Part shown: piece after piece, positions 12,533-25,068 of the stretch
Numbering within the stretch: the stretch's first letter is position 1
How the letters are laid out: each line of letters begins with the position of its first letter
Notes under the pieces: generated by a model
Told to the model about the DNA's origin: nothing
What the model saw: the letters and a program-made list of their open reading frames with translations, nothing else
The model's database searches: none
From: Phaseolus vulgaris
Taxonomy: Eukaryota > Streptophyta > Magnoliopsida > Fabales > Fabaceae
Direction of reading: 5' to 3'
Assembly (NCBI RefSeq): GCF_000499845.2
Contig: NC_023751.2
Location: forward strand, 13,982,280-14,046,279
DNA length: 64,000 nucleotides
Program-made: the position numbers and the translations under genes

Positions 12533-13983
12533 TGCAGTGTAACAGCAACTTTTCTTTTAAAAAAAGAAAAGAAACAGAGACCCCCCCCACACACACAAAA
12601 CCTCTCTCTCTCTCCATATTCAACTCTCTTCCTTCTCTCCTAATTTTCTCTCCCAAACTTCATCTATTTTAGAATCTGATCATACCACGCTATAGCAGAG
12701 GAGTTAAGGAACATTTCTACCCGATCAGATTTTCAAACAGAGTAAGTTCATTTTTACTCTAAATATCCTTTGTTCTCTGTTTTTCCTTAGGATTTAGTCA
12801 TCAATCTTGGTGGGGTCAGTTGAGAAGTTTAATCCTCTCAACTTATTCTATTATATACTGAATTTTTGTTCTGTTTGGATAATTTGCATTAGGCCCGTAA
12901 ATCTTGAAGCTTATCCAAACGGTGGGGAATAAAATTCTAAAAGTTGCTTGGAAAGCAAGCAATTGAGGTAAGGGAAGCTAAATTTAATTTTTTTATAGCA
13001 CCCTAGGATAGAAGATCTGAATGCGGAAGGGACGTGGTCCCAATATTCAATTTTTCTTGCAGGGATGTTGTGTGTTTATTTATATTGGGTTGTTTGTTTA
13101 TATATTATTTAAATTTATGAAATATTGGGTTTTGATGATTTAGTATTAAAGTGTTATTTTTTTTATGTCAAATAAACTTTTGAATATTGTGGATAACTTT
13201 TTGAATGATATTGTATGACAAAATGGTATGGAATTGAATTCATACATTTGGGATAATGTATGGACTGATGTTCGTTGTGTATTAAGTATTGATGTCGGGA
13301 TAATGTATGGACTAATATTTGTTGTGTATTAAGTATTGATGCCTATGTGGTAACAGAGATCTCCGAGCTTCACTGATGATCTAAGTCACATAGACTAAGA
13401 TATCAGGTGGTGAGAAGCTGATGGGGGAGTTCATGCACACCGTGACATATGAGATGCACGGCTTGGGTTGTATTGAACTTACCCTTATCCTTTCTGTTGG
13501 ATTCGCTGGTAATCTTTGGATCAGGTGTTAGTCTCTGGTAGGACTTACTTAATACGGGTCTTCCGGAAGACGTTGTTTGTTGAATATTCTGGATGTGTAG
13601 ATCCATGTGAGATCTACGTGATTGATTTATGTTGGAATTTGAAGAAGATTGAATATTTGAGAAATTGGTCATGTAATTTGATTTTCTCTTTTAATTTAAT
13701 TTCATATATTATAAAATTCTATTTTCACTAGCTTACCCTTGCTTTTCTTGTTGTGTTTGAACTGCGATGACTGTACTACGTACACGAGCAGATGATCTTA
13801 CAGGTGTCTGAGGATCAGAAGAGTTTTAGGGCGTTGATTATGAAACTTATATTGTAAATATTTTTATTTCTATATGTCCTAATCATGAATTAGGAATGTT
13901 TTGAAAAACTTTGTGCTTGTATAGAAATAAGTAGAATCTGTATTGTAATAGTTAGATGTGTTTTTCCGGGGTGTTACATGCAG
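12533..13983 (+). mobile_element. solo LTR, 1441 bp, with 5-bp target duplication
   Basis: The LTR runs from TGTAACA (12538) to TGTTACA (ends 13978), a TG...CA structure with 7-bp complementary ends. It is flanked on both sides by TGCAG (12533-12537 and 13979-13983), an exact 5-bp target-site duplication. Nothing resembling a primer-binding site, polypurine tract or gag/pol follows or precedes, so this is a solo LTR left by recombination between the two LTRs of a complete element. It carries CT-rich leader-like DNA (12600-12640), a 47-bp tandem duplication (13250-13296 and 13297-13343) and the typical legume ending CCGGGGTGTTACA. Open frames inside are not genes. Orientation is assigned from that ending. 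Confidence 0.9.
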
Positions 13984-16900
13984 GGATAATTTGCATTAAT
14001 TTTTTTTATTTTTTTATAGAAAGTATTTTTTTAAAGTTGTGAATGATCCTTTACTTGACTTCCTCTGACCATCATGTTACTCCAGGTGGCACCTTAAGGT
14101 GTGGTTGTCTCAAAATATCTACCTGTATTTATTTGATGTCATTAAATCTTCTTAACATGAGGAATTTCCCAGAGAAAATGAAGTGTGTTTACTTGCATAA
14201 ACTAGATGAACATCCAAAGCAAGTTGTGAAGTGACGTTGATACCTTGCGTTCAGAGGTAAAGAATTTTGTAAAATAGGGCAGAAAATGAACTTGGTTTTC
14301 TGTGGAATCTTTGCTTCCATAACCATTTATAAAATTTATCACTTTGTCTTGAAACAAGTTATGAACATAACCAATGATAGGTTCAAGAGGTGATGAAAAT
14401 TTTAGATGAATGACATCAAATTCAAGCATCTGCTAAAGTTTGTGACATGTTACATTCTAATGTTCTAATGCATGATGACATGCATGTAGTTTAGTATAAA
14501 TGAATTCTTATCTTATCTTTCTATTTGGAGGAAGAATTTCACAATTTTACTCAAATTCAAATGAATTTAATTTGAATTGATCTTATTTTAAGTTGTTTTA
14601 TTTTTAAAATATTTTGTTTGGAAAAGATAATACAAATTTAGTGATTTTTTAAAAATATTTTAATTATTACCGAATTCAAAAAATATTTAAATATCAAATA
14701 TTTGTTAAAAATCCAAAAATAGTAATTTTTTTTTTGACAGTGTATCTTCATTGATTTTCTGTTATAGTTAGTCAAACTTTTTTATTTGATATTTGCAAAC
14801 AAAATTCTGAATTGATGTTAATCGAAATTATTTTAGACTGATTACAAATATTTATGATGACTTTGATGAAACTACTTTTATGATGTTGATGGTTGAGGCT
14901 GAAATTTTTTCTTAATTCACATTAATAAAAAAACAATCATAATTAATGGTGGACAAAAGTTTTTCCATTTAAAATTAGAAAAGAGTTCCTAGCAAACTAA
15001 TTGACAAAAAAAATATAACTGCACGATGATAAATAATCATGACAAATATTTATTGTAATTAATTCACATATGTAAAAAAAATGGTGTCCATTATCAAGAA
15101 AACTCTAATTAATATCAAGCAATAAATTATAGCGATCTAAACAATATTTCTAATAATTTAAATTACAATTTAAGTTCTATTAACATTAATAAAAAGAACT
15201 ATAGTTGACATCAACTAAAAAGTATTTATTCTAATAATGTTTTGATTTTAGTCAAACCAAGACACTTTAACCAAAATTAAGTTAAAAGAAAATTACGAAA
15301 AATAAAATACGAATTTGAGAATATGAAAATTTTCAAATTCTTACTTTTAAGTAAAATTTAAAATCATGTAATTTTAAATAATCCAATTATACTAATAAAA
15401 TTCTAGAATTGTTTTTAATTTTTTATCTAAACTATATTTTCTCAGAAAACATTTCAATTTTTTTTTACAAGTCACCCTCATAAAATTTCTCCCCCAATCA
15501 CAAGTATGTAAATTTTTGAACTGGTACAAAATTCATCACATTCCATAAAGGGTTAAGTGTGGTTAAATTATAAAACCTCATTCACTATTTTCCAAATGAA
15601 ATATAAATCAATCAATCAACTTGTGCTTCTTAACTTTTATAGTTCTACCCATCTATAATAAGGTTTTAGATATTTGATAGTTAAGATAGATTTACTTGAC
15701 ACAAACTTGTGATTTAACCCCGTGACTCACAAAGTATATTTACCAGCAACAAATTCCAAATAAGTTTCCCCGATAGAAATTTTCAGAATGTGTGCATCAC
15801 TAATACCAAGCCCTTTCTTTATTTTATGAGTAAGAATTTGTTCCAATTTACAAGATTTTATCCCTTTGTCCCTTTGTTTATTCAAAAGATGACGTTTTTA
15901 TATCTCACCATAATACATTTTACACAGAGCGTCAAAGTGTAACTGTAGGTATCCGACCGACCGAGCATCAACATTGAGAAAAAAGGATTTAAAAAAGCAG
16001 GAAGATCACCGTCAACAACTACAAGTAGTGTTTAGACCTTTTATTGTCTTGTTCCAATTTACAAGGTTCTATCCCTTTGTTTCTCCAAAAGATGATTAAA
16101 AAGAATTTTTAAAAAATCGTATTAATCTCTTCATAAACTCAAAAGGAACCCAAAATAATCTTGCATAGTATAAATTGGCGAGGAAGTGAAGACAAACATT
16201 GAGACAACCATTATCTCTATTAAAGAGATGTCCTTTCCATGAGGCCAAATTTTTAAACTTAATATCAACTAACACTGTTTTGTTTGACATATTTCGTTGA
16301 AGTATATTTGAAAGATGTTGAAGTATATTTGAAAGATGAGAAAGTGTAACAAATCTTCATGCATAGTTGAGATGATGTGTAGTGATTTGGAAGGAAAGAA
16401 AGAGAGGAAGATGGAAAAATGACTCCCCTTAAACTTGAAGAAAAATATGAATTTAATTGGACAATTATAATTTTGACCATCGTGCATGAAAATGGTTAAA
16501 TATTGTAGAACAATAAAATGAACTTGGTGTCAATTTGTCTCTTAATTGATTATGGATCGCTTAATAATCAGTTAAAATACTTATTATAATTGGTTATGGT
16601 TGACAAGTGTGTTATTTTAGTGCAGGAAGTGATAATGTATGGAGAGGAGATCATTATTATTGAATTTAATGAACATGCATGTAATGTAAGTATAGACATA
16701 ATGTGAATATAGAGAGTGAGTGTTATGAAATTTTACTTAGGATTTTCATACTTACCTTTTGAACTGATATTTCATTTGTTATCTAAACCAAAACTCATAT
16801 GTTAACAAAAATGATACATAGGTAGATTATACTTATTCATAAAGAATTCTAAGAACATACTAGATGAAAGTCTATCATATCAATAATGAAAAAAAAAAAT

Positions 16901-18031
16901 CATCCAATTAAAATTAGTCCTAACCGTAAACGCAACGCAAACCAAGACAAAATCACATTAAAGTCAGACATTAGCAAACTCCATCTTTTGAACTTCTTCC
17001 ATAACATATATAACTTAATAGAATTCAACAATCATATCTGAACTTCAAAAAAACGTAGACAAAACACCAACAAGTTTATGTGTTAATTTAAGTCTTAATT
17101 TTTTTAAGTTTGATGGTTATAAAAATGTATTTCTTTGGTATTAATATTGTTAGGAAAATTAAGTCTTTATACAAACAGAAGCTATTGTTTGTAATAACTA
17201 TTTATAATTTACTATACTTTTTTTTATTTTAAATTTTTAATTGAAATAATACTTTTTAACTTTTTTTCTAAATTTATTAAATACAAACTACACTATATAG
17301 TACTCCAGACTAGGAATACAAAATTATATTTGGAAGAAACGCTAATTAAGAGATAAATACAATAAATATATAATAATTGTAATTAAAAATAAAATTATTT
17401 GATTGATAAACATTGTTATTTATTTTAATTCAAATCTTTAAAAATTTTAAGTTAGGAATATTTTATAAATCAATTAATAATACAATTATATATTTCACAT
17501 AATAATATTGGTTTAAAAAACTAATTATGATTTTTTTTAATTATAAATTTCAAGCATAGATATATAAATTTATTTTAATTTAAATCCTTCATAATTTCAA
17601 AACTTAAATATGTCAGTATATATCATATATAAATTTTCTACTCAAATATAATTATTTTCAACCTACTTCCTCTTCATTCAATTAACATTACTTTTAACCA
17701 TATTCCTTGCAAAAGATACGAAAGGAAGATGCAATAAGGCGTGTTTGGTTTTTTCTGTCATCTGCAAACAAATTTTTATTAACAAGATAAAATATGCTTC
17801 ACTAATCTTAACTAATCTCTTATTATATACTGAAAAATATAGCAATACAAATAAATAAAAAACATCACATATCGAGAAAATCATTATATAAATATAAAAA
17901 AACCGTTCCATAAAGTAAAGTATTTTAAATCAATATGTTAAATATACTAATTAATAAATTAGCTTAACAGAATTATATAAAAAATAAAAATATATTTAAT
18001 AAGAATTCGTGTGTGAAGTCCAAAGCTTGAC
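13984..18031. other. AT-rich intergenic region with scattered repeats
   Basis: No gene is visible. A near-identical motif of about 50 bp (TTGTTCCAATTTACAAG... to CAAAAGATGA) occurs twice at about 15838-15892 and 16048-16096, and a 21-bp unit is tandemly duplicated at 16296-16337. The segment 14740-15260 resembles in style the AT-rich DNA at 22270-22640, with repeated gatgttaa/atcga-type words, suggesting old shared repeats. Confidence 0.5.
16296..16337. repeat. 21-bp unit, two tandem copies
   Basis: The 21-bp word starting GTTGAAGTATATTTG is present twice in direct succession without mismatch. Confidence 0.9.
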
Positions 18032-18039
18032 TATATAAA
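18032..18039 (+). promoter_or_regulatory. TATA box of the DUF1336 gene
   Basis: TATATAAA lies 318 bp before the ATG. It is followed by a purine-rich then pyrimidine-rich leader (CT tract at 18236-18265), as expected of a plant core promoter and 5' UTR. The transcription start itself is inferred. Confidence 0.5.
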
Positions 18040-18356
18040 ATGAGCGTGGCAGTGATGAGTGAAGGGGTAAGTGAAAAAGGAAAGAGAAAAATCGCGTTTG
18101 CTCCGTGTGGCGTTAGTCGTAGATTGGACGAAAGGAAAGGGTATTTTAGGTATTGTCTTCTCTTTAACCTCAATCCTTTTGATTCATATACTAAACACCA
18201 AACATCAATAAAGGGAGCAGAAGCAGTACTTGCGTCGTCTTCTCTTCTCTTCTTTTCTGTTCTGTTCACTCAGTAAAGACAAAAATCGAAAACCCAAAAT
18301 CAACCCAATCTCAATGACATGACCGCGTGAATCCAAACCCACCCGCTATCGCCGCC

Positions 18357-19175
18357 ATGTCCACCACCGCCTCCTCCGCCCACTGGACCTCCGACGCCGT
18401 CCACGGGGGATCCCTTCGCCCTGTCGACCTAGACTCCGGTACGAACGGCTGGGCTTCCCCGCCCGGCGACCTCTTCCTTCTTCGCTCCTCCAATTACTTC
18501 ACCAAACGCCAAAAAGCCCCTTCCGGCGACTACCTACTGGCACCGACCGGCATGGACTGGCTAAAATCCCAATCGAAGCTCGATAACGTCCTCGCTCGGC
18601 CCGACAACCGCGTGGGCCAGGCCCTCCGGAAGGCCCAGGCCCAAGGCAGGGCCCGGAAGAGCTTCATCTTCGCTGTCAACCTCCAGGTGCCGGGGAAAGA
18701 GCACCACAGCGCGGTATTCTACTTTTTCACGGACGAACCGGTCCCCTCCGGTTCGCTCCTCGGGCGGTTCATCGAGGGCGACGACGCGTTCAGGAACCAG
18801 CGGTTCAAGCTGGTGAACCGGATCGTGAAGGGCCCGTGGATCGTGAAAAAAGCGGTGGGGAATTACAGCGCCTGCTTATTGGGGAAGGCTCTGACGTGTA
18901 ACTATCACAGGGGACCGAACTACTTCGAGATTGACGTGGACATTGGGAGCAGTGCCATCGCCAACGCTATCCTGCGCCTCGCGCTGGGCTACGTCACCAG
19001 CGTCACCATCGACATGGGATTCGTGGTGGAGGCGCAGGCGGAGGAGGAGCTCCCCGAGAGACTCATCGGAGCGGTTAGGGTTTGCCAGATGGAGATGTCC
19101 GCGGCCACCGTCCTGGACGCGCCCAACGCTCCACGCGGCAACAAGGTCAACCACCTCAGTGGTAACGATGAGTAA
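18357..19175 (+). CDS. DUF1336 / EDR2 C-terminal domain protein, 272 aa, single exon
   Basis: Intronless frame encoding 272 residues. The start is the ATG in GCCGCCATGT, a good plant initiation context; upstream in-frame codons contain no other ATG. The protein is essentially one EDR2_C (DUF1336) domain: LFLLRSSNYFTKRQKAPSGDY near the N terminus, VNLQVPGKEHHSAVFYF in the middle, then GPWIVKKAVGNYSACLLGKAL, NYFEIDVDIGSSAIANAI and LGYVTSVTIDMGFVVEAQ. In larger relatives (ENHANCED DISEASE RESISTANCE 2) this domain follows PH and START domains; here both are absent, as in the known short plant members. Biochemical role is unknown. The coding region is strikingly GC-rich with C/G-ending codons, unlike the AT-rich flanks and the other genes here. 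Confidence 0.88.
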   Translation: MSTTASSAHWTSDAVHGGSLRPVDLDSGTNGWASPPGDLFLLRSSNYFTKRQKAPSGDYLLAPTGMDWLKSQSKLDNVLARPDNRVGQALRKAQAQGRARKSFIFAVNLQVPGKEHHSAVFYFFTDEPVPSGSLLGRFIEGDDAFRNQRFKLVNRIVKGPWIVKKAVGNYSACLLGKALTCNYHRGPNYFEIDVDIGSSAIANAILRLALGYVTSVTIDMGFVVEAQAEEELPERLIGAVRVCQMEMSAATVLDAPNAPRGNKVNHLSGNDE

Positions 19176-21239
19176 AAAATTTAAATTAAAAAATAAATAA
19201 AATATAACAATGTATTTTTTTATATTAAATGTTTATTTAGATGATTTAATTTCGCTTCCGCTTCTGCTTGGTCCTCGTTATCGGTGTATTCTTAGGCTCT
19301 TTTTTCGGGGAGTAATAAATTATTCACTGAATTTCGGTCCCTTGGAATTTCCGCCATTACTTTTGTTTTGCGATTTTGTTTGTAAAATTGGAAGTAGTGG
19401 GACAGGGGAATGACGAAAAAGGTTGCAATTTTAGCATCGGAGAATTTGTGATTGTGGGCGGCTACTGAGGTGGGTGGGAGCTGCCTAGGGAGGAAATGTA
19501 GTGGAATGCAACCTCACATGCTTTGGAAAAGTTCCATAAAACTTACCACTACCAAACTCCTTTTTATTAACACTATTTTTTAGTATTTTTTGTGCTAATA
19601 TCAAAATTTGATTGAAGAACATTGTGAAAGTACCCACCAATACAAATACAATGGGTACTTGTTTTGGTTTTATTATGATTCATGATTCCTGCGAATCATT
19701 GATCCACCAAGTTGCTGTTGTTTTTTGGAATCAAACAGCACACTAAACGTACCTTTTGCGTCGTGTTTAGATACTTCTATTCTATTGGACGATAACATTT
19801 AGAGATGCTGGGACTATGGGACAGCGATGATGATGATGATTACTATTTTATGGGATTATGCTGTCTTTTTGTTCAGAATATTATCATGGCTTTAAATTAC
19901 AACTATACCAAAAAGATTGCTGTACAGAAAAATGAATGAAGAGGGTGGATGTTTAGTTTCGTCACAGAATAGAAACTACAAAAAAAAATGTGTTAAAGAC
20001 GGTTTGGTTATAGCGTGTCATTCATTTTGTATGTTTTCAATTTAATAATTTAATAATTTTGACTAAGCGGTGTATGATTAAGATCAATAATGACCTTTTG
20101 TCTCACGGGGTGCTGTTTTTTAGTGTAAAAAATTGTTCTATTTCCTTCTCGTTCACTGTGCCAAAACTCTTCTGGTTGGAAAGCGTCGTAGAATACTGGA
20201 AAATAAAATAAAAAATATCACGAGTTTAAGGTGTTTTCTTAGAGAAAAATTACGAGTCCATGAATGAAGTTTTAGAAAAGTAGTTTTTATTTAACCCAAG
20301 ATACGTTGAAATGAAGTTGTGGTTAGAGTCATACCTGGTATTGTCGCTCATGCTTAGGCTTACAGAATCGGATTCTATTTTAAATGTCTTCTTTTAATGA
20401 TAACGACAGTTGGTATTTTTTGAATATGAAAGCATTGAAATTCAAAGCAAGTTGATAAATGTTACCTCACAGAGAGGAAAAGCGATAGTTGAAGAACAAT
20501 CCTGCGGGGCGCTCAATATTTGTACGCCGACTTTTCTGAATGTATGATGCAGAGAGAGAGCTATGAGCATTCAATAACAGTTGCCGCCTTAGGGTAGGGG
20601 AAAATGCATTCTTCTTACTTTAAGACAAATCAAATGAAAAAATAAATTGAAAGCAATGTTCTTACTTGCCTCCGGTTTAGGACTTTTATTCCCTTAACAT
20701 CTTCTAATAATACAAATAATTGTTATAATCCTTAGTAACATATATGATACAAATACTATCTAAATAATGATAATACTCATTATTTACATTACTCTAACAA
20801 GTAAGTGCTGACATTCTGATTGACTTGATCGTTGGAGTGTTTTTACAAGTATCATATGACTCTGTGCTATCACAACTAAAAGAAGGAAGGAAATGCAGGA
20901 AGTCAAGTGCACATTCATTCCACAACACTCACAATTCTCCTACTATGTTGGAACCACCTTCCCTACATCAACCATTTCTTCAATTTCTATTTCAATTTCC
21001 TAATCCTCGTATGTTAATTCCTGGATTTACACATCCTCAATAAGAATCAACATTAGGGCATCACATGAACATGAACAGAAAATTCCAAAAATAGCTATTA
21101 CCAGAAGTAACACATTGTAAAGGTGCTTTGCTGTACCTCATCATCAATCATTTCTTCATTCATAAAATCACTAAAAGTAACTAAAAAATGTGCAATTCAT
21201 ATTCCAAAAAAAGAAAGGAAAAGGTTAGTATTCCAGTGT
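19176..21239. other. 3' flank and intergenic DNA
   Basis: No gene or clear repeat was recognised. The part near 19176-19440 is presumably the 3' UTR of the DUF1336 gene. Confidence 0.5.
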
Positions 21240-21360
21240 CTTTTTTCTTTATAGACAAATATTAATCATTAATGTTAGCCCTTACAGGGGGAATTTGAAC
21301 TCACAACCTATCCCTCTCTTTCCTCCATTTTTACTACCAAGCCAATCTTAAATCCCTGTC
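21240..21360 (-). mobile_element. tRNA-derived SINE relic
   Basis: Read on the minus strand, TTGGCTTGGTAGTAAA (21331-21346) resembles a pol III A box. GAGTTCAAATTC (21291-21302) matches a B box (GTTCRAnnC) about 30 nt downstream. A T-rich stretch follows. This spacing and the phrase GTGAGTTCAAATTCCCCC are typical of plant SINEs. No flanking duplication was identified. Confidence 0.5.
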
Positions 21361-21669
21361 AGTTCCCTTCTTAAAACAAAACCCAGAGAGGTATTTCAAG
21401 CGTTAACAGTTAATAACAACGAGTCACTTAACATGTTCCTACACTACAATTGAATTTCAGAACGACCTTAATTTGAAAAACATAAACACACTGTTCAGAG
21501 TCAAAGTTGTTGGAATAACTGAAATAAATTATCATTAGGAGTTTGTCATCAAAAGCATATATTAAACCCATTTTCCCTTTCATGAACTGAACTCAAGGAA
21601 GTAGCAACATTTCTGCATAAGTGTATTAAAAATGAAAGAACTTGTTTCCTTCTTGCAGAATAGTTGAAC

Positions 21670-21976
21670 TATAGATCTCAGAAATTATTTCCTTCATCAA
21701 CATCATAAGATTCAAACTTATGCCCCTTTGGCTCCCACGCAAATGCAATGATCTTGTCATTTTTATTCTCTATCTCCAACACTTCTATGGGAATATCTTT
21801 CTCTTTAACAACAAAAGCTCAAATCTGGTATATGACTTTTTCTTGCTTTTGGCATAACGATCAACCTTTACAACAAGGCACCCTCCATTGCTTTGCAAGT
21901 ACATCTTGCAATCACTGACTCTAAAATGATTCTTCTGTTTGAATTCCTCTTTACCAGGGATCTGAATCAGACTACC
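21670..21976 (-). pseudogene. fragment of an eIF3 subunit b gene, frameshifted
   Basis: The minus-strand translation from 21976 reads GSLIQIPGKEEFKQKNHF, VSDCKMYLQSNGGCLVVKVDRY and AKSKKKSYTRFEL. After a frameshift near 21805-21815 it continues DIPIEVLEIENKNDKIIAF then AWEPKGHKF. This matches the middle of eIF3b, a scaffold subunit of the translation initiation factor 3 complex. The similarity ends at about 21690, after GHKF. The fragment begins immediately after CTCTTGCAG, a good splice acceptor, so it may come from duplicated genomic DNA rather than from an mRNA copy. It covers about 95 of some 700 residues and is broken, so it is a dead fragment. Confidence 0.8.
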
Positions 21977-23233
21977 CTGCAAGAGATGGCAATAAAGAAC
22001 ATAGATATATCAGTACTTCAACCATGCATAAATTAATAAAAAAATAAAAAATAAATTCATGAAATGCCTTTACCCTGGCATTGGATTTGTTGGTCACCAG
22101 CAGAAATCCATTACACTCTCAACCTTTACCTTGGGATTGGACTGAGAATTTACAATTTTTAACAAATTCAAATGCATTAAATTGAATTGATTTTATTTTA
22201 AAGGTTTAATTTTTAAATTTAGTACTTAAATTAAATATTTAGGTTTATTAAATTTTATCTTTTTATTTTGATTAAATATTTTAATTACCACTAGATAATA
22301 CTATCATACACATCAATAAAAAAATGTTATTAACATTTATCGAAAAAACATTATCACCCATTAATTGAAAAAGTCTTAATTGATGTTAACTTTAACAATT
22401 GATAAATAATTTTACTAATATCAATAAAAAAATAATTTTCATGGACATCGACTAAAATCTTGTCTTATATCGATAAAAAAAATAAAAGCAATTTTTTCAA
22501 TGTTGGTAGTTTTTTTTTATTAACATTAGATTAAGAATTAACCTTAATCTACATTTTGGTCAATCGAAAAAATAACCTTATTAACAACAGTTGTATATAA
22601 TTTCAGTTGGTGTGAATTAAAAAGATTGTATAGTTATTGAAGTTGACAGAGAAAATTTTAGCAAACATTATTTGATAAACATATTTTAACAAAAAAATAT
22701 TTAATAACAACAATTTAAAAATTAATCACAATCAACTTTAATTTTAAAAAAATCTAGTTGAAAAAATATGTTCGAAAACTTTTTGAAATATGCTTGACGA
22801 CATTTTGATTGATACCTCTTAAAATAAATATAAAAAACATAAAATTTAAAGATAAGAAGAATTTCAAAGTTTTAGTTTTTAGGTAAAATTTATAATAATA
22901 TAATTTTTTGTAATCAACCTACCTACTTAAGTTCCAATTTTTTTAATTTAAATAAATATTTTAATTTTTCTATGAAAATAAAATAATTTTTATTTATTTT
23001 TTCATCAAATATTACTATTAAATACTTCTTCTCAGCTGAGAGAAAATGTCTGAGGTAAACCAAAAATCATATTAAGTATGTGTGACTTTTCCTCCATCCC
23101 TTTTGAAAATCTACTAATTAAGCCAATAAGACAAACAAACTCTTAATCAAATAATTGGTGTTGTTGATTAATCCAATTAATCATCATCATTACATGCTTA
23201 TAAATAGAGTTAGCTTTCTAATGTTTTGCTTCA
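21977..23233. other. AT-rich intergenic DNA
   Basis: No gene is seen. The part 22270-22640 has repeated words such as TTAACATTTATCGA and ATCGATAAAAA that look like an old, unclassified repeat. Confidence 0.45.
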
Positions 23234-23654
23234 GGCAAATGCTTCCTACACCCAATCATTTTTAACCTGCACCCAACATATTTTTTAATTTCCAAAAATG
23301 CTCTTAATTCTGAAAATAAAAATTTAGAATTGAAAATAATATATTCCGAAAAAATAAATTCAGAAGTGATTATTAAGTTTTGGAAATAAAAATCTGAAAA
23401 CAAAATTAAAATTTTATTTTGGATAAAAAATCCAAAATTGAAAAATAATACATTTTAAAAAAAAAATTCAGAAAAAAAATTGCTGTGTTTTGGAAATGAA
23501 AATCCGAAAAAAAAAATGAAAAACAAAATAATCCGTAATATAAAATCTCATTCCAGAAAAAAAAATCCAGAACACATATTTTGGAAATTTTTTTAGAATA
23601 ATTTCATCTTTTCTTCATAATGATATGGTGCAGGAAACAATTGTCTTTGCTTCA
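23225..23654. mobile_element. non-autonomous Mutator-like element (CCGG-palindrome family, decayed), 412 bp
   Basis: The element spans 23234-23645. The left end GGCAAATGCTTCCTACACC and the complement of the right end, GACAATTGTTTCCTGCACC, form terminal inverted repeats. TTTGCTTCA occurs exactly on both sides (23225-23233 and 23646-23654), a 9-bp target duplication diagnostic of the Mutator superfamily. The interior is a series of TCCGAAA/TTCAGAA-type words that look like decayed palindromic units of the elements at 39468 and 52404. No coding capacity. Confidence 0.8.
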
Positions 23655-25068
23655 TTCCTCATAATAACTTCAGTGTCAGAACCAACACTAATCACAAATT
23701 GGTCTGATGTTTTTGGGTTAGTTAGCCAATATCGAAGATTGTCACTGTTCCAATTGCAAAGTTTGATGGAGAGAAATATAACTTGAAACATCTGCTGAAA
23801 TATTCACTCAGAAAATAATAGAGATTTTTTTTCTTGATTTAAATGCTTTAATTATTAACTAACCATTGATAAATATTTAAATACATTTTCTGAATCTGTC
23901 AAATAAGATACGCGAGTAAGAAAAAAAAACATTAGAAATAAAATATTTTACCAAAAATAAAATTAGAAATCATAATTAAATATTTGAAAAATATTTTAAA
24001 TTACTTATTGAATTTTATTAGAACACCTTGACTTGAGGATACTTGAACAGTTTGAGGTTGAAATTTATATTTAGGTTAAAAAAGTTTTTGATCTCATAAA
24101 TAGTAAAGTTTATTTTTCTAAAATAGTCTTTTAACTTCTTATGTGTAAAATGTTTTTTCCATTATAAAAGATTTATCTATATTAGATGAGTGTATTACAT
24201 GATTTTGTAAGTAAAAAATCCAGATAAAACAATGTATTTTTCAAACACTATGATACTTATTTGCACAGATGCCAACATTCTCATTTTCACAATTGGATTT
24301 ACGTGTTTAATTTTGCTAAAAGATAAAACATTTTTATTACTTTATTTATCATGTATTTTGACCTAGTGCCTCTGTTTTTATGGGTTTGGAATGTTTTTTA
24401 TTTTTGTTTTTTTTTTGCATTTTCTCTAAGTTTTGACAGTCAATATGTACATTACATGGAGGTTTCGACAGTCGGCATTTCCACAAGATAATTGTAAAAA
24501 ATCTTCAACGTTGGTTTGATATTCAGTAGTTTTAGATAATAAATATTATTAAATATGTACTTATTTATAAAATTGAATTGGATTTATGAAGTGTTGAACC
24601 CAATTAATACAAACATCATTGTTAAGTCTTGTATTAATATATGACATGGTACTTAATTACTATTGTTAATGTGGTGATTAGGTGGAAGGTAATTTAGAGG
24701 GTAGATATGTACTAGGCCATGTTGAGCATGCTGGGTTTCACCAAAAATTTATCCCAAGTACTATAAGACAACTAGGACATTTCAACTATGACTACATTTA
24801 CAAATCATAATGTTAGAAGATGACAGTTCAACTAGGACTACATTGTCTGAAACCCTAAACGTCTTTAAAGTTCAATTACAAAATCATGTCCCAATATGTT
24901 AATATATTAGTCAAACTACATAGTTTCTGAAAAAATAGATCAGAGGACAACAAATAATGGGGAAAGAAGAAGAACAAGATAAATGAAACTATTTAGAGAC
25001 ACTACTGTTAGGATGACATCCTCCATAATGCTTAAGAGAGCCTTGGTTGCTGCACCAAGTTTTTTCCC
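23655..25068. other. intergenic DNA, downstream of the peroxidase gene
   Basis: Nothing beyond AT-rich sequence could be identified. The last few hundred bases are presumably the 3' UTR and flank of the minus-strand peroxidase gene. Confidence 0.5.

Noticed and set aside
13403..13731. Open frames on both strands that look like small genes
   Set aside because: They lie wholly inside the solo LTR 12538-13978 and match no protein family.
18327..18356. Ten codons upstream of the DUF1336 start in the same frame
   Set aside because: They begin with GTG; the first ATG, in a GCCGCC context, is at 18357.
18876..19154. Antisense frame across the DUF1336 gene
   Set aside because: A by-product of high GC at third positions; the sense strand carries the conserved domain.
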